Positions 16,157-27,036 are shown, counted from the first letter of the stretch. The stretch: DNA of 64,000 bases from Nocardia alni (GCF_019038435.1 NZ_JAGPOX010000002.1:1-64000), one strand, 5' to 3'. Notes: generated by a model not told the origin, from the sequence alone. Numbers and translations are program-made.

Positions 16157-17344
16157 ATGGCTGAGTGCGTGTTTGTCCTTGGTGTCGGGATGGTTCCGTT
16201 CACGACCCCGAGTCGTAGCGAGTCTTATGACGTGATGGGAGAGCGGGCGGCACGGCTGGCGGTCGAGGATGCGGGCATCGAGTACGACGATGTTCAACAA
16301 GCCTTTGCGGGCTATGTCTTCGGAGACTCGACGTATGGCCAGGCGGCCTTATACGGGCTCGGTCAGACCTCGATTCCGATAGTGAATGTCAACAACAACT
16401 GCTCGACGGGATCTTCTGCGCTCTACCTGGCTCGGCAGGCCGTGGCCGGTGGGAACGCGGATGTCGCATTGGCGCTGGGATTCGAGCAGATGCAGCGTGG
16501 TGCACTTGCCGCGCACTGGACCGACCGGCCGAGTCCCTTCTCCCGGCTCGACGAGGTCACCAACAGCCTGGTGGACAACGAGGACGGGGCGCCGATGGCT
16601 GCCCGGTATTTCGGTGGCGCCGGAGCGGCCTATGCGCGGAAATTCGGCCTCGGCGACGATACTTTCGCCAAGATCGCGGTCAAAGCGCGCACGCATGCCG
16701 CCAACAATCCGTACGCGGTGTTTCGTGACCAGCTGACGGTGGAAGAGGTTCTCGGGTCGCCCCACGTGTTCGGGCCACTGACACGACTGCAGTGTTGCCC
16801 GCCGACGTGTGGCGCCGCGGCAGCTGTGCTCTGTTCCGAGAGTTTCGCCAGGGCGCACGGACTCACGCCTGCGGTGGCGATCAAGGAACAAGTGATGACC
16901 AGCGACTCATCGTCGACCTTCACCGATCGCGACATGATGAAAGTCGCGGGCTATGACATGTCGCGACTAGCCGCCGACCGAGCGTACGACCGTTCGGGTG
17001 TGAGGCCCTCGGATATCGATGTCGTAGAACTGCACGATTGCTTCACGACGAACGAGCTGATCACCTACGAGGCGCTGGGGCTGACTCCGGTGGGCACGGC
17101 AGAGAAATTCGTGAACGACGGTGACAATACCTACGGGGGCAAGGTTGTCGTCAACCCGTCGGGTGGGCTGCTGTCCAAGGGGCATCCGCTCGGGGCGACC
17201 GGCCTTGCCCAGTGTGCTGAATTGGTCTGGCAACTACGGGGCGAGGCCGATGCCCGTCAAGTCGCCGGGGCACGGTTGGCGTTGCAGCACAACATCGGGC
17301 TCGGTGGCGCGTGTGTGGTGACGATCTACGAGAAGATCGCGTAG
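16157..17344 (+). CDS. SCP-x type thiolase / lipid-transfer protein
   Basis: 395 residues with the SCP2-thiolase fold. The nucleophilic Cys is in NNNCSTGSSAL (about residue 82), with the active-site His in VELHDCFTTNEL and GGLLSKGHPLGATG near the C-terminus. These thiolases cleave branched or sterol side-chain 3-ketoacyl-CoA, or act with partners as aldolases. The retained GHPLGATG motif favours thiolytic activity rather than the Ltp2-type aldolase, though that is inference. Ribosome site AAGGGA precedes the ATG. First gene of a three-gene operon with an acyl-CoA ligase and oxidoreductase. Confidence 0.85.
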   Translation: MAECVFVLGVGMVPFTTPSRSESYDVMGERAARLAVEDAGIEYDDVQQAFAGYVFGDSTYGQAALYGLGQTSIPIVNVNNNCSTGSSALYLARQAVAGGNADVALALGFEQMQRGALAAHWTDRPSPFSRLDEVTNSLVDNEDGAPMAARYFGGAGAAYARKFGLGDDTFAKIAVKARTHAANNPYAVFRDQLTVEEVLGSPHVFGPLTRLQCCPPTCGAAAAVLCSESFARAHGLTPAVAIKEQVMTSDSSSTFTDRDMMKVAGYDMSRLAADRAYDRSGVRPSDIDVVELHDCFTTNELITYEALGLTPVGTAEKFVNDGDNTYGGKVVVNPSGGLLSKGHPLGATGLAQCAELVWQLRGEADARQVAGARLALQHNIGLGGACVVTIYEKIA

Positions 17345-17355
17345 ATAGCGTTCGA

Positions 17356-18945
<1,590 letters not shown>

Positions 18946-18947
18946 CG

Positions 18948-20009
18948 ATGCGCGCATGGGTAGCAGAACAATTCGGTCGCCCGGCCGATGTCCTGGCGAT
19001 TCACGACGATATCGAGCGGCCGGTCCCCGGCGACGACGATGTACTCGTCGAAGTCGAGGCCGCAGCGATCAACAACAACGACATCGACATGATCTACGGC
19101 CGCTGGGCCAGCCTGCCGGTCCCGGCCCCGTTCGTGGCCGGAGCGGAGGTGGTCGGCACGGTCACCGACTCCGGCGCGAATGCCCGGGACTGGATCGGCC
19201 GACGCGTCGTGGGTATGCCCCGAGGCTGTCACGCCGGATTCGCCCAATACGCGGCGCTGCCCACGGCGATGGCCTTCGAAATACCTGCCGGCATGCCCAT
19301 CGAACAGGCTGCGGGCATGTTCTGGCCATTTCATCTCGCCTGGCACGGATTGATGGAACGCGGCAATCTGAAAGCAGACGAAACAGTCCTCGTGCACTCC
19401 GCTGCCGGTGGTGCCGGCTCGGCGGCGGTGCAACTGGCGGTCAATGCGGGCGCGAGGGTGATCGCCACCGTCGGATCAGACGCCAAACTCGACATCTGCC
19501 GCGAGCTCGGTGCTATCGCCGCGATCAACTACACCACCACCCCAGACCTGGTCAAAGAAGTCCTCGCGGCAAACGCCGGCGCCGGTGTGGACGTCTGTTT
19601 CGACGGCACCGGCGGCGACCTCACACATCTGACATGGAGCTGTATGGCCTACGGCGGACGCCATGTCATGACCGGCTTCTCGTCGGGAATCGAGCAGACC
19701 GACAACCGCGGACTTCTCATGCGAGATCCCATCTTCGGTAATTTCTCGCTCGTCGGAGCGCTTCTGACATATGTCGATCGCAGCGACGTCGTCGAATCGA
19801 CCGGCATGGTGATCAAGGAGTCCGCGTTGAACCTGCCCAGCCGCGCACACGGGCAGAAAGTGCACGATCATCTCGTCTCGCTGATCACCGAGGGCAAGGT
19901 TCGAACCGTTGTCGACCGAGTCATTCCGTTCGAGGAACTTCCCGATGCGATGAACGCCTTCGAGCGCCGCGAGATCGCTGGCCGCGTCATCGTGCGTGTC
20001 GGTGAGTAG
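18948..20009 (+). CDS. MDR/zeta-crystallin-type NADPH quinone oxidoreductase
   Basis: 353 residues; ATG 18948 with AAGGAG upstream. N-terminal GroES-like domain with INNNDIDMIYG and PFVAGAEVVGTV, then a Rossmann domain with VHSAAGGAGSAAVQLAV (NADPH binding, about 143-160). No structural zinc cysteines are seen, which fits quinone oxidoreductase/enoyl reductase members rather than alcohol dehydrogenases. Last gene of the operon with thiolase and ligase. Confidence 0.8.
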   Translation: MRAWVAEQFGRPADVLAIHDDIERPVPGDDDVLVEVEAAAINNNDIDMIYGRWASLPVPAPFVAGAEVVGTVTDSGANARDWIGRRVVGMPRGCHAGFAQYAALPTAMAFEIPAGMPIEQAAGMFWPFHLAWHGLMERGNLKADETVLVHSAAGGAGSAAVQLAVNAGARVIATVGSDAKLDICRELGAIAAINYTTTPDLVKEVLAANAGAGVDVCFDGTGGDLTHLTWSCMAYGGRHVMTGFSSGIEQTDNRGLLMRDPIFGNFSLVGALLTYVDRSDVVESTGMVIKESALNLPSRAHGQKVHDHLVSLITEGKVRTVVDRVIPFEELPDAMNAFERREIAGRVIVRVGE

Positions 20010-20148
20010 CGCTCCAACCATCGCCCCACGAATAGGCCGATGGAATCGCCGACCAAGGCAACGGCAGGCGGCGCGTGGTGGGTTGAATTTACGGGCAGCA
20101 GAGACGTGCTTGGTCGGGCCTGGCGCGGCGCATGTTCTCGAGTGCGGC

Positions 20149-21000
20149 TCAGGGTTTATGCGCCACCACCGCGAACATGGTCACCGAGAAGTGATGGTCG
20201 CCGGTCTCGGCGCCGTGCTCGATATCGGCAAGGATGCGGTCGCGCTGGGCGGGGGTGATCATCCCGTCGGCGACAGCCCGTTCGCTGGCCACGGCCCACA
20301 TCGCGAGCATCGACTCCAGTTCCCAGATCACAGCTTCCGACCCGATATCGTCGATCAGTAGGCCCGCCTGGACCAATCGGCCGCGTAAATGCCTGCCGGA
20401 GTTGCGATTCGGGCTGTTGGCCTCCATCCGCTGCTGCAACGCCGCGATGACCTCCGGATCGCCGGGATGGAAGATCGCGGTGGACCAGTCGCTGTCGATC
20501 AGCACCACCCGTCCGCCCGGTCGCAGCACCCGCGCGATCTCGGCGGTGGCCTTCGCCGGATCGTCGAGGTGCTGATAAACCCGCTCACAGCGAACCGCGT
20601 CGACGGACGCGTCCGGCAGCGGCAGATCGTAGGCCGATCCCTCGATGAATTCGGCCTTCACGTTCATGGCACGCTCACGCGCCACCGCGAGCATCGCCGG
20701 ATTCGGATCGATACCGATGGCCCGTCCGGCCTCGCCCACCAGGGCGGCCAGTTCCACCACCTCGGTTCCCGTCCCGGAGCCCAGGTCCAGAGCTGTTTCG
20801 CCGGGGCGGACGGCCAGTGCGGCACGCGCCCACTCGCGCATCCGCACCACACCCGGTAAAGCCGCCTGGTCGTCGAGTATTCGGACGATCAGGTCCTGCT
20901 CCGGATGGTCGACCTGGTCGATATGGAAGGACGGAACGCCTCGTTGATCGCTCACCCCGTCAGTATGCTCGCGCATTCGGTCGAACAGCGGGATCGACAC
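20149..21000 (-). CDS. Class I SAM-dependent methyltransferase
   Basis: Up to 283 residues. Motif I TALDLGSGTGTEVVELA, acidic motif GIDPNPAMLAVARE, then DLPLPDASVDAVRCERVYQHL and LRPGGRVVLIDSDW are typical of UbiE/Menaquinone-type small-molecule methyltransferases. The GTG at 21000 lacks a clear ribosome site; ATG 20976 is an alternative. It is a monocistron whose upstream region meets the operator-bearing region at 21.1 kb. The substrate is unknown. Confidence 0.75.
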   Translation of the reverse strand: MSIPLFDRMREHTDGVSDQRGVPSFHIDQVDHPEQDLIVRILDDQAALPGVVRMREWARAALAVRPGETALDLGSGTGTEVVELAALVGEAGRAIGIDPNPAMLAVARERAMNVKAEFIEGSAYDLPLPDASVDAVRCERVYQHLDDPAKATAEIARVLRPGGRVVLIDSDWSTAIFHPGDPEVIAALQQRMEANSPNRNSGRHLRGRLVQAGLLIDDIGSEAVIWELESMLAMWAVASERAVADGMITPAQRDRILADIEHGAETGDHHFSVTMFAVVAHKP

Positions 21001-21127
21001 CGGGGGTCGATAGCGAGTCAGGGTTCATCGGGACCTTCGGCCACGTATCTGGTAACCGGCGCAGTTATCCGGACCTGCCAGGAAGGCTCGTCCGGAGAAG
21101 CATATGGTCAACTTATCTCTAGATCAA

Positions 21128-21145
21128 TAGTTGATAGGTAGAGTA
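21128..21145. promoter_or_regulatory. MarR-type operator, TAGTTGA-N4-TAGAGTA
   Basis: Member of the recurring 18-bp motif TAGTCTA-N4-TAGAnTA; second half-site exact, first half 5 of 7. It lies upstream of the SnoaL/luciferase-like operon and supports the start at 21257 rather than the earlier in-frame codon at 21131. Confidence 0.5.
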
Positions 21146-21256
21146 GTATCTCACCGAGCTGTCAGGAGCGGCCTCGACCAGCGGAGTGGATTGGTCGCCG
21201 CGGGGCTCGTTGTGGATGGCGAGCCGGTCGATAGCGAGACTGAGGAGAACTACTGG

Positions 21257-21790
21257 ATGCCGAACGATACGAGTACTGGGCACGAGGGGGCGAACGACTC
21301 GGGTAGCTACCTCGCGGATATTCGGCGGCTCGGGGACATCGAGGAGATCAAGCAGCTCAAGGCGCGCTACTTTCGTTACGTCGACCTGCATTGGTGGCCT
21401 GAACTGCGCGGGCTGTTCGCCGATGACGCCGTGTTCGAGATCGGCGAATCGACTTCCTGCCCAAGGACTTCCGAGGAGTTCGTGGCGTCTGTGGGACGGC
21501 ACCTGAGCGAAGCGGTGAGTGTGCACCACGGGCATATGCCGGAGATACGAATCGTCGATGCCGAGACGGCGCACGGCATTTGGGCGATGTTCGACCTCGT
21601 CGAGCCGTCTGCGGGTAGCGGGTATCCAGCGCTGACGGGGTACGGGCACTACACCGAGAGTTACCGGAAGATCGACGGGCGGTGGCGTATCACGCGGCTG
21701 CGGTTGACCAGGCTGAAGCGATCGGTGGACGGTGCCGTGGTCGAGGGAGACGGCGTCGATGGCCGTCGAGAGTTCGTGGAGCCGTGGTGA
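21257..21790 (+). CDS. SnoaL/NTF2-like protein
   Basis: 177 residues. The core RRLGDIEEIKQLKARYFRYV, then WWPELRGLFADDAVFEIG, VHHGHMPEIRIVD and WRITRLRLTRLK is the cone-shaped NTF2-like fold used by SnoaL cyclases, scytalone-type dehydratases and ketosteroid isomerases. GAGGAG lies before ATG 21257. First gene of a short operon with a luciferase-like monooxygenase and a VOC protein. The reaction cannot be told from sequence; dehydration or isomerisation is typical. Confidence 0.75.
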   Translation: MPNDTSTGHEGANDSGSYLADIRRLGDIEEIKQLKARYFRYVDLHWWPELRGLFADDAVFEIGESTSCPRTSEEFVASVGRHLSEAVSVHHGHMPEIRIVDAETAHGIWAMFDLVEPSAGSGYPALTGYGHYTESYRKIDGRWRITRLRLTRLKRSVDGAVVEGDGVDGRREFVEPW

Positions 21791-21842
21791 CGGGCGGTGG
21801 TGCGGCAAGCGGGTATGCACGCGAAGGTCTGGAGAACGACAG

Positions 21843-22838
21843 ATGAGAATCGGGCTGCGCTACGACATGAGAGCGCCGGATCTGGGGGCCGGATCCCCGA
21901 CTCCGGAGGCTTTGTACAAGGCGGCGGTGGAGCAGTGCACGTGGGCCGACGCGCAAGGGTTCGGCACCATCTACCTCGCTGAACACCATGGGGCGGAAGA
22001 CAATTACTGTCCGGCGCCGATAGTGCTCGGCTCCGCGATCGCGGGTGCGACGCGACAAATCGCAATTCACTTCTCCGCGTTGTGCATAACCATGCATCAG
22101 CCGCTCCGTCTCGCCGAGGACCTTGCCGTACTCGACCTGATCGCCGGGCCCGGCCGGGTGCTGATCACCGCCGGCATGGGCTACCGTCCGATGGAATTCG
22201 AGATGTTCGGGGTCGATTTCCCCAACCGCGCCAAGGTCTTCGAGCGAAATCTGGCGGTGCTGCGGAAGGCATGGGCGGGCGAGGATTTCGAGTTCGAGGG
22301 GAAAACGGTCCGGGTGACGCCGTCGCCCGCGACACCGGCCGGGCCGACGATCTACATCGGCGGCAACGCGAAGCCGTCGGCACGGCGTGCGGCGCGTCTG
22401 GGCCTGGGGTATCGGCCCGCGTCCAAGGAACTCTACGAGTATTACGAACAGCAGTGCGCCGAGCTGGGATACCCTGCGCCCGAGCGGTTTCCCGAGCACG
22501 GGCCCGCGTTCGTCCACATCACCGAAGACCCCGAGCACGCACTGCGGCAGCTCGCCCCACACCTGATCCACGCCAGCAATATGTACGCGGCATGGGGGAA
22601 CGAACGCGGTAGCGCGACCGTGAACGGCTACTGGCAGAAGCAGGAAGGCATCGAGTCGATCAAGGCCGACCCGACCATGTGGATTCTGACGCCGGACGAA
22701 GCGGTGGCCCGGCTTCGAGAGCTGCCTTCGGACTACGAATTGCGCCTACATCCGTTGCTCGGTGGCCTTCCGCCGGAACTGTCCTGGCAGAGCCTGGAGT
22801 TGCTCGCCGACAAGGTGCTGCCGCGGATTGCGGCCTGA
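21843..22838 (+). CDS. Luciferase-like (LLM) flavin-dependent monooxygenase/reductase
   Basis: 331 residues, TIM-barrel luciferase-like family: ADAQGFGTIYLAEHHGAED near residue 45, RLAEDLAVLDLIAGPGRVLITAGMGYRP, FPNRAKVFERNLAVLRKAW, GPTIYIGGNAKPSARRAARLG. It would use reduced FMN or F420; mycolate actinomycetes favour F420, but no specific motif decides. GGAGAA precedes ATG 21843. Operon with the SnoaL-like and VOC genes. Confidence 0.8.
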   Translation: MRIGLRYDMRAPDLGAGSPTPEALYKAAVEQCTWADAQGFGTIYLAEHHGAEDNYCPAPIVLGSAIAGATRQIAIHFSALCITMHQPLRLAEDLAVLDLIAGPGRVLITAGMGYRPMEFEMFGVDFPNRAKVFERNLAVLRKAWAGEDFEFEGKTVRVTPSPATPAGPTIYIGGNAKPSARRAARLGLGYRPASKELYEYYEQQCAELGYPAPERFPEHGPAFVHITEDPEHALRQLAPHLIHASNMYAAWGNERGSATVNGYWQKQEGIESIKADPTMWILTPDEAVARLRELPSDYELRLHPLLGGLPPELSWQSLELLADKVLPRIAA

Positions 22839-22872
22839 CCCCTGTGATCTCGACTCGGAATGGAGGCGGCAC

Positions 22873-23343
22873 ATGCTGTCGATGCCCTATCACGCTGGGA
22901 TCATCGTCCCGGATATAGCCCGCGCGACCCAGGAGCTGACCCGCAAGTTCGGATACACGTTCAACGCGCCGACGACCATTGCCATACCGGAAGTCGAGGA
23001 TCGTGTCGGCGGTTACACGCGCGCGGTGGATTTGGTCGCGGCTTATTCCTGCGAGGGGCCCTTCCGGCTCGAGGTGATCGCCAGCCAGGGTGAGGGCGTG
23101 TATTCCGCACGACTGTCGGGGCTGCATCACCTGGGGGTCTGGGAAAGTGACCCTGCCGAGCGGCTGCGGCAGCTGGAAGCGGACGGTGAGCAGGTGGACG
23201 CCATCATCCGCAGGTCCGACGGGGGCATTTCGGCGATTTACGCCCGCGCCGGACACCTCGCCGGGACACGCGTCGAATATGTGAACGACGACCGCCGTCA
23301 GCAGCTCGAAGCATGGTTCGAGACCGGGATCATGCCGGGATAG
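22873..23343 (+). CDS. VOC-family (glyoxalase/dioxygenase fold) protein
   Basis: 156 residues, ATG 22873 with GGAGG upstream. Repeated beta-alpha-beta-beta-beta units: YHAGIIVPDIARATQELTRKFG in the first half and LHHLGVWESDPAERLRQLEADG in the second. Candidate metal ligands are His in YHAGI, His in LHHLG and Glu in RVEYV. It resembles methylmalonyl-CoA epimerase/lactoylglutathione-lyase-type proteins in layout; the reaction is unknown. Third gene of the operon from 21257. Confidence 0.7.
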   Translation: MLSMPYHAGIIVPDIARATQELTRKFGYTFNAPTTIAIPEVEDRVGGYTRAVDLVAAYSCEGPFRLEVIASQGEGVYSARLSGLHHLGVWESDPAERLRQLEADGEQVDAIIRRSDGGISAIYARAGHLAGTRVEYVNDDRRQQLEAWFETGIMPG

Positions 23344-23480
23344 CCTGTTCGGTGAATCAGCCTGGCCGGGCTGAGACCGGTTGCGGCGCAGAAGCAATCG
23401 ATAACTTCCGCGCCGCGCCGCCGATCCCCGGCGCAACGGGCCACCGATGGAGCATCGGGTCCTGCGTCGCTGCGCGTGCT

Positions 23481-23888
23481 TCAGGCGGCAGGACGGTTGA
23501 CGAACTCCACGAGGTTGCCGTCAGGATCGGTGACGAGCGCGATGCTGACTCCGGGGCGTACCTCTGTCGGGCCCTCGACAATCTTCTGGCCGGCGGCCTC
23601 GACCGCGGTCAGGAGTTCGTCGAGATTGGAGACCGATACGGTCCAGTAGCGCAGTCCGGTCGAGTCGCCGAGCGCGCCGGAAACCGCTCGGCCGGCCGGC
23701 TCGTCGGTGAACTGCGCGATCTTGAGAACGCAATCGCCCACCTGGAAGCGTCTGACGATGAAACCGTCCATCGGGACGTCGGACAGTGCGGGGAACCCGA
23801 GGACATTGCCGTAGAAGTCGACCATGGCGTCGGAATTGGTTGTGACGATGCCGATGTCGATCGTGGGCTTCACCAACTGGGCAGGCAT
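23481..23888 (-). CDS. VOC-family protein
   Basis: 135 residues from ATG 23886-23888 (GGAGGAA upstream). Pattern IDIGIVTTNSDAMVDFYGNVLGF, RRFQVGDCVLKIAQF, WTVSVSNLDELLTAVEAAGQ and LVTDPDGNLVEFVNR is typical of glyoxalase-fold proteins; the terminal Glu in NLVEF is the usual metal ligand, but the first-strand His is missing, so it may be a binding rather than a metal-catalytic protein. Divergent from the SDR/ThuA operon over an operator. Confidence 0.7.
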   Translation of the reverse strand: MPAQLVKPTIDIGIVTTNSDAMVDFYGNVLGFPALSDVPMDGFIVRRFQVGDCVLKIAQFTDEPAGRAVSGALGDSTGLRYWTVSVSNLDELLTAVEAAGQKIVEGPTEVRPGVSIALVTDPDGNLVEFVNRPAA

Positions 23889-23932
23889 TTCGGATTCCTC
23901 CAGGGTTGTGCGAGATGAGGTCCATGTCACTA

Positions 23933-23950
23933 TAGTCGTGTTATAAATTA
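23933..23950. promoter_or_regulatory. MarR-type operator, TAGTCGT-N4-TAAATTA
   Basis: Shared 18-bp motif with correct four-base spacer, between the divergent VOC gene and the SDR/ThuA operon. First half matches 5 of 7 bases and the second nearly all. Confidence 0.5.
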
Positions 23951-23981
23951 TTTGGAACCAGAGTGTTAGAGGTGGCGCAGA

Positions 23982-24746
23982 GTGGATCTGGGACTGACCG
24001 GGCGACGGGCGCTGATCACCGGAGCCAGCAGGGGAATCGGACGGGTGATCGCCGACGTGTTCGCTGATGAGGGATGCGCACTGGCGTTGTGCGCCCGGAC
24101 CGAGGGCTCGCTGAAGGCTGCCCGGGTCGAACTGGAGAGCCGCGGCGCCACCGTGTTCGCCGACACCGTGGACGTCACCGACAGCGACGCCGTGCGGCGC
24201 TTCGTGGCCGCCAGTGCGGATGCGCTCGGCGGCCTCGACGTCGTCGTATCCAACGCCTCACCGGGAAGCTTGAAGGGCGACGATTCATGGGTCGAAAGCG
24301 CCCGAGGGGATCTGCAGGCGTTCGCCGTTCTGGCCGAGGCGGCCCAGCCGCATCTTGCCGCATCCGCCCAGGGCGCGATCGTGGCGATCAGCTCCACCAG
24401 TGCGCTTGATGTCGAAATGCCCTCGGGGCCAACATCGTTCGGGGCGATAAAAGCGGCCGTGCTGCACCATGCGTCCGCGCTCGCGCGGGCATACGCTCCG
24501 GCGGGAATTCGGGTCAATACGGTATCTCCGGGGCCGATCGAGATCGAGGATGGCGCCTGGGGCAACGTTCGTCGGGAGCGTCCGGAGGTGTACGAGCACG
24601 TCAAGTCGAAGCTTCCGTTGGGCCGCTACGGCGACCCCGCGGATGTCGCGGCCGCGGTGGCGTTCCTCGCCAGTTTCCGGGCATCGTTCATCACCGGAGC
24701 CAATCTGGTCGTCGACGGCGGCATGCTCAGCCGCGTACAGCATTGA
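23982..24746 (+). CDS. Short-chain dehydrogenase/reductase with Phe in place of catalytic Tyr
   Basis: 254 residues from GTG 23982. Cofactor motif TGASRGIGRV, VDVTDSDAV and VVSNASPG (NNAG position) are seen. The active-site region reads ISSTSALDVEM then TSFGAIKAAV: the Ser and Lys are present but the YxxxK tyrosine is Phe. It may be an inactive or altered SDR. PGPIEIEDGAW and ITGANLVVDGGM complete the fold. It overlaps the ThuA-like gene by four bases. Confidence 0.75.
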   Translation: MDLGLTGRRALITGASRGIGRVIADVFADEGCALALCARTEGSLKAARVELESRGATVFADTVDVTDSDAVRRFVAASADALGGLDVVVSNASPGSLKGDDSWVESARGDLQAFAVLAEAAQPHLAASAQGAIVAISSTSALDVEMPSGPTSFGAIKAAVLHHASALARAYAPAGIRVNTVSPGPIEIEDGAWGNVRRERPEVYEHVKSKLPLGRYGDPADVAAAVAFLASFRASFITGANLVVDGGMLSRVQH

Positions 24747-25543
24747 GTGAGGTTGCCGTGGACGTCCCCTTGCAGATCATGGCGGTGACCAAAGGTCATG
24801 CCTACGACCGCAACGCCTTCGGCGCGATGCTCGACGCGCTACCCGGCATCGAGTGCACCCAGGTCGAACAGCCCGCCGCACAGGTCCATTTCAAAGGTCA
24901 GGAACCCACCCGCTGGGACGCCTACCTGATGTACGACATGCCGGGGTTCGCGTTCAAGCCCGACCATTCGGCCCCTGATCTGTTCGAACCCCCGACGGAT
25001 TTCCGCGACGATTTCACCTCGCTCGTCGATCGAGGGCACGGCTTCGTGTTCGTGCACCACGCTCTCGCCGCCTGGCCCACCTGGGACGAATACGCCGAGG
25101 TGATGGGCGGCCGCTTCAGGTTCGTCCGCGACGACGAGCATCCCGACTCGGGCTACCGGCATGCCGTCGAGCAGCGGATCGTCCCGGCCTCGGATGCGGC
25201 CGCTACGCACCCTGTACTCGACGGGCTGCAGGACGGATTCACCATTGTCGACGAGGTCTACCTGGCCGAGACCTATACCGCCGATATCACCCCGTTGCTG
25301 GTCACCGATGCCGAGTTGACCGACAGCACGGTGTGGTCGACCTGGAACGCGGTCGTGGGCAAGCGGGACACCAACGACGGCTGGCAGCATCCCGCAGGAT
25401 CGGGCGTGGCGGCGTGGGTCCGCGAGCACCCCCGTAGCAGGATCGTCTACCTGCAGTTCGGCGACAGCCCCGCGGCGTTCGGAAATCCGGCCTACCGCCG
25501 CCTCCTGACCAACGCGCTCGAGTGGGTCTCCGCGAGGGCGTGA
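24743..25543 (+). CDS. ThuA-like (class I amidotransferase fold) protein
   Basis: 266 residues; TTG at 24743 overlaps the SDR stop (TTGA), with GTG 24758 as an alternative. It shows the ThuA pattern: MAVTKGHAYDRNAFGAML, WDAYLMYDMPG, RGHGFVFVHHALAAWPTWDEY, YRHAVEQRIVPAS, ATHPVLDGLQDGFTIVDEVY and RSRIVYLQFGDSPAAFGNPAY. The family is named for trehalose utilisation and some members act on keto-sugars; its role here is not known. Second gene of the SDR operon, ending at a strong bidirectional terminator. Confidence 0.7.
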   Translation: MSEVAVDVPLQIMAVTKGHAYDRNAFGAMLDALPGIECTQVEQPAAQVHFKGQEPTRWDAYLMYDMPGFAFKPDHSAPDLFEPPTDFRDDFTSLVDRGHGFVFVHHALAAWPTWDEYAEVMGGRFRFVRDDEHPDSGYRHAVEQRIVPASDAAATHPVLDGLQDGFTIVDEVYLAETYTADITPLLVTDAELTDSTVWSTWNAVVGKRDTNDGWQHPAGSGVAAWVREHPRSRIVYLQFGDSPAAFGNPAYRRLLTNALEWVSARA

Positions 25544-25562
25544 GCAGGAACGGCACGACGTC

Positions 25563-25607
25563 GCGTGGCCATCGGTGGATGAGAGGTTCGTCCACCGATG
25601 GCCACGC
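25563..25607. terminator. Bidirectional terminator
   Basis: Perfect 17-bp inverted repeat (25563-25579 with 25591-25607, 11-base loop) between the convergent ThuA-like and P450 genes. Confidence 0.85.
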
Positions 25608-25614
25608 ATCGTCC

Positions 25615-26922
25615 TCAGGTTCGCGCGGTGAACCGCAGTGGCAGGGATTCCAGGCCGCGCAGCATGAAACTGCGATGATATTCGGCCGATCGTGATGGCT
25701 CGGCCAGGGTGATGTCATCGAGCCGGGCGAGCAGGATCTCCACCGCCACACGCAGTTCCAGCTTCGCGATGTTGATGCCGAGGCAGAAGTGCTCGCCACG
25801 AGCGAAGGCGAGATGTGGTGGGCGGTCGCTGTCCAGGTCCACCGAGCCGGGTGCGGCGAAGACGCTCGGGTCGCGGTTCGCCGCCGCATAGCACAGGAAT
25901 ACGAGTGCGCCGGCCGGGATGGCCTGCCCGCCGAGTACGACGTCCTTGGTCGCTACGCGGAACATTCCTTGCGTCGGCGACTCGAGCCGGAGCATCTCGT
26001 CCACGAGTGACGGTATCAGCGATGGATCCGCGCGTACCCGGTCCTGCAGAGCCTTGTCACCGGCCAGCCGGAACATGATCGAGGTGATCATGTTGGTCGT
26101 GGTTTCGTTTCCGGCGACGAGGAATTGCACCAGCATCTGCAGTATCTCGTCGATCGTCAGCGGTTGCTCACCCTCCATGCGGGCCTCGACGAGGTCCGAC
26201 AGCAGATCGTCGCGGGGCTGGGAGCGGCGTGCCTCGACCTGTTCGGTGAAGTAGTCGTAGAACTCGTCGACCGCGGCGAAGATCCCGGCGACCTGTTCGG
26301 GTGTCTGTTCGAGTGCGCCGACGCCGGCGGTGAAGGCGTTGGACCACTTCTTGAAGGTGTCCATGTTCTCCGGCGGAACACCGAGCATCGTGGCGATGAT
26401 GGTCATCGGCAGGAGGATCGAGAACTGCGTCACGAGCTCGACCTCGCGTGCGTCGAGGAAGCCGTCGATGAGCTCGTTGGTGAGCCGGCGCACGTCGGGC
26501 TCGAGCAGGTTGATCCGACGGGGGTGGAACGCGGCGCTGACGAGCAGTCGCTGGCGTTTGTGCAGCGGTGGATCGGTGAAGAGCAACACCGGGGACTTCG
26601 AGAGCTGCACGCGCCGTGTGGCCTGCGCCCGCAAGGTCGCGGAAGTCGCCGGATCATCGAGCAGTCGCTGGGCGAGTCCGGTGACGGAACTGGGTCCGGA
26701 GGCCTGGGCGCTGGAGAACGTCTCCGGTGCGCGCAGGGCCTCGACGACGTGGTCGTGACGGGTGACCACCCAAGCGCGCAGTTGCTCGTCGTAGGTCACC
26801 GGAGCTTCGTCGCGCAGGACGTCGTAGAGCGGATAGGGACACCGCACCAGCTCCGGCTCCAGCCTGAACAACTTCGACAGGTCGGACGTGGAGTACGGGC
26901 ACGATTGGACGGCTTCGGTCAC
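25615..26922 (-). CDS. Cytochrome P450
   Basis: 435 residues from GTG 26920-26922 (AGGAG upstream). I-helix oxygen-binding motif VAGNETTTN (about 262-270), ExxR in DEMLRLESP, and heme-cysteine loop FARGEHFCLG near residue 375. Bacterial soluble class, needing a ferredoxin partner that is not encoded nearby. The N-terminus has a conserved CPYPLYDVLRDEAPV. It is divergent from the flavoprotein gene over two operators, so the two are likely co-regulated. The substrate is probably a hydrophobic alicyclic or steroid-like compound, by inference. Confidence 0.9.
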   Translation of the reverse strand: MTEAVQSCPYSTSDLSKLFRLEPELVRCPYPLYDVLRDEAPVTYDEQLRAWVVTRHDHVVEALRAPETFSSAQASGPSSVTGLAQRLLDDPATSATLRAQATRRVQLSKSPVLLFTDPPLHKRQRLLVSAAFHPRRINLLEPDVRRLTNELIDGFLDAREVELVTQFSILLPMTIIATMLGVPPENMDTFKKWSNAFTAGVGALEQTPEQVAGIFAAVDEFYDYFTEQVEARRSQPRDDLLSDLVEARMEGEQPLTIDEILQMLVQFLVAGNETTTNMITSIMFRLAGDKALQDRVRADPSLIPSLVDEMLRLESPTQGMFRVATKDVVLGGQAIPAGALVFLCYAAANRDPSVFAAPGSVDLDSDRPPHLAFARGEHFCLGINIAKLELRVAVEILLARLDDITLAEPSRSAEYHRSFMLRGLESLPLRFTART

Positions 26923-27002
26923 TGCTGACTCCTGCGATGGTGACGAACGGTCTCGGTGGGCGCGAGCGGGCTGCCACAGCTCCGCGACGACGCTGTTCGA
27001 TA

Positions 27003-27036
27003 AAGTCTACTGCTGGATTATTGTCTAGTCGACAAT
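27003..27036. promoter_or_regulatory. Two adjacent MarR-type operators
   Basis: AAGTCTA-N4-TGGATTA at 27003-27020 is followed directly by TTGTCTA at 27021, which is part of a perfect inverted repeat ATTGTC-N5-GACAAT (27020-27036). Both lie between the divergent P450 and flavoprotein genes. Confidence 0.6.
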
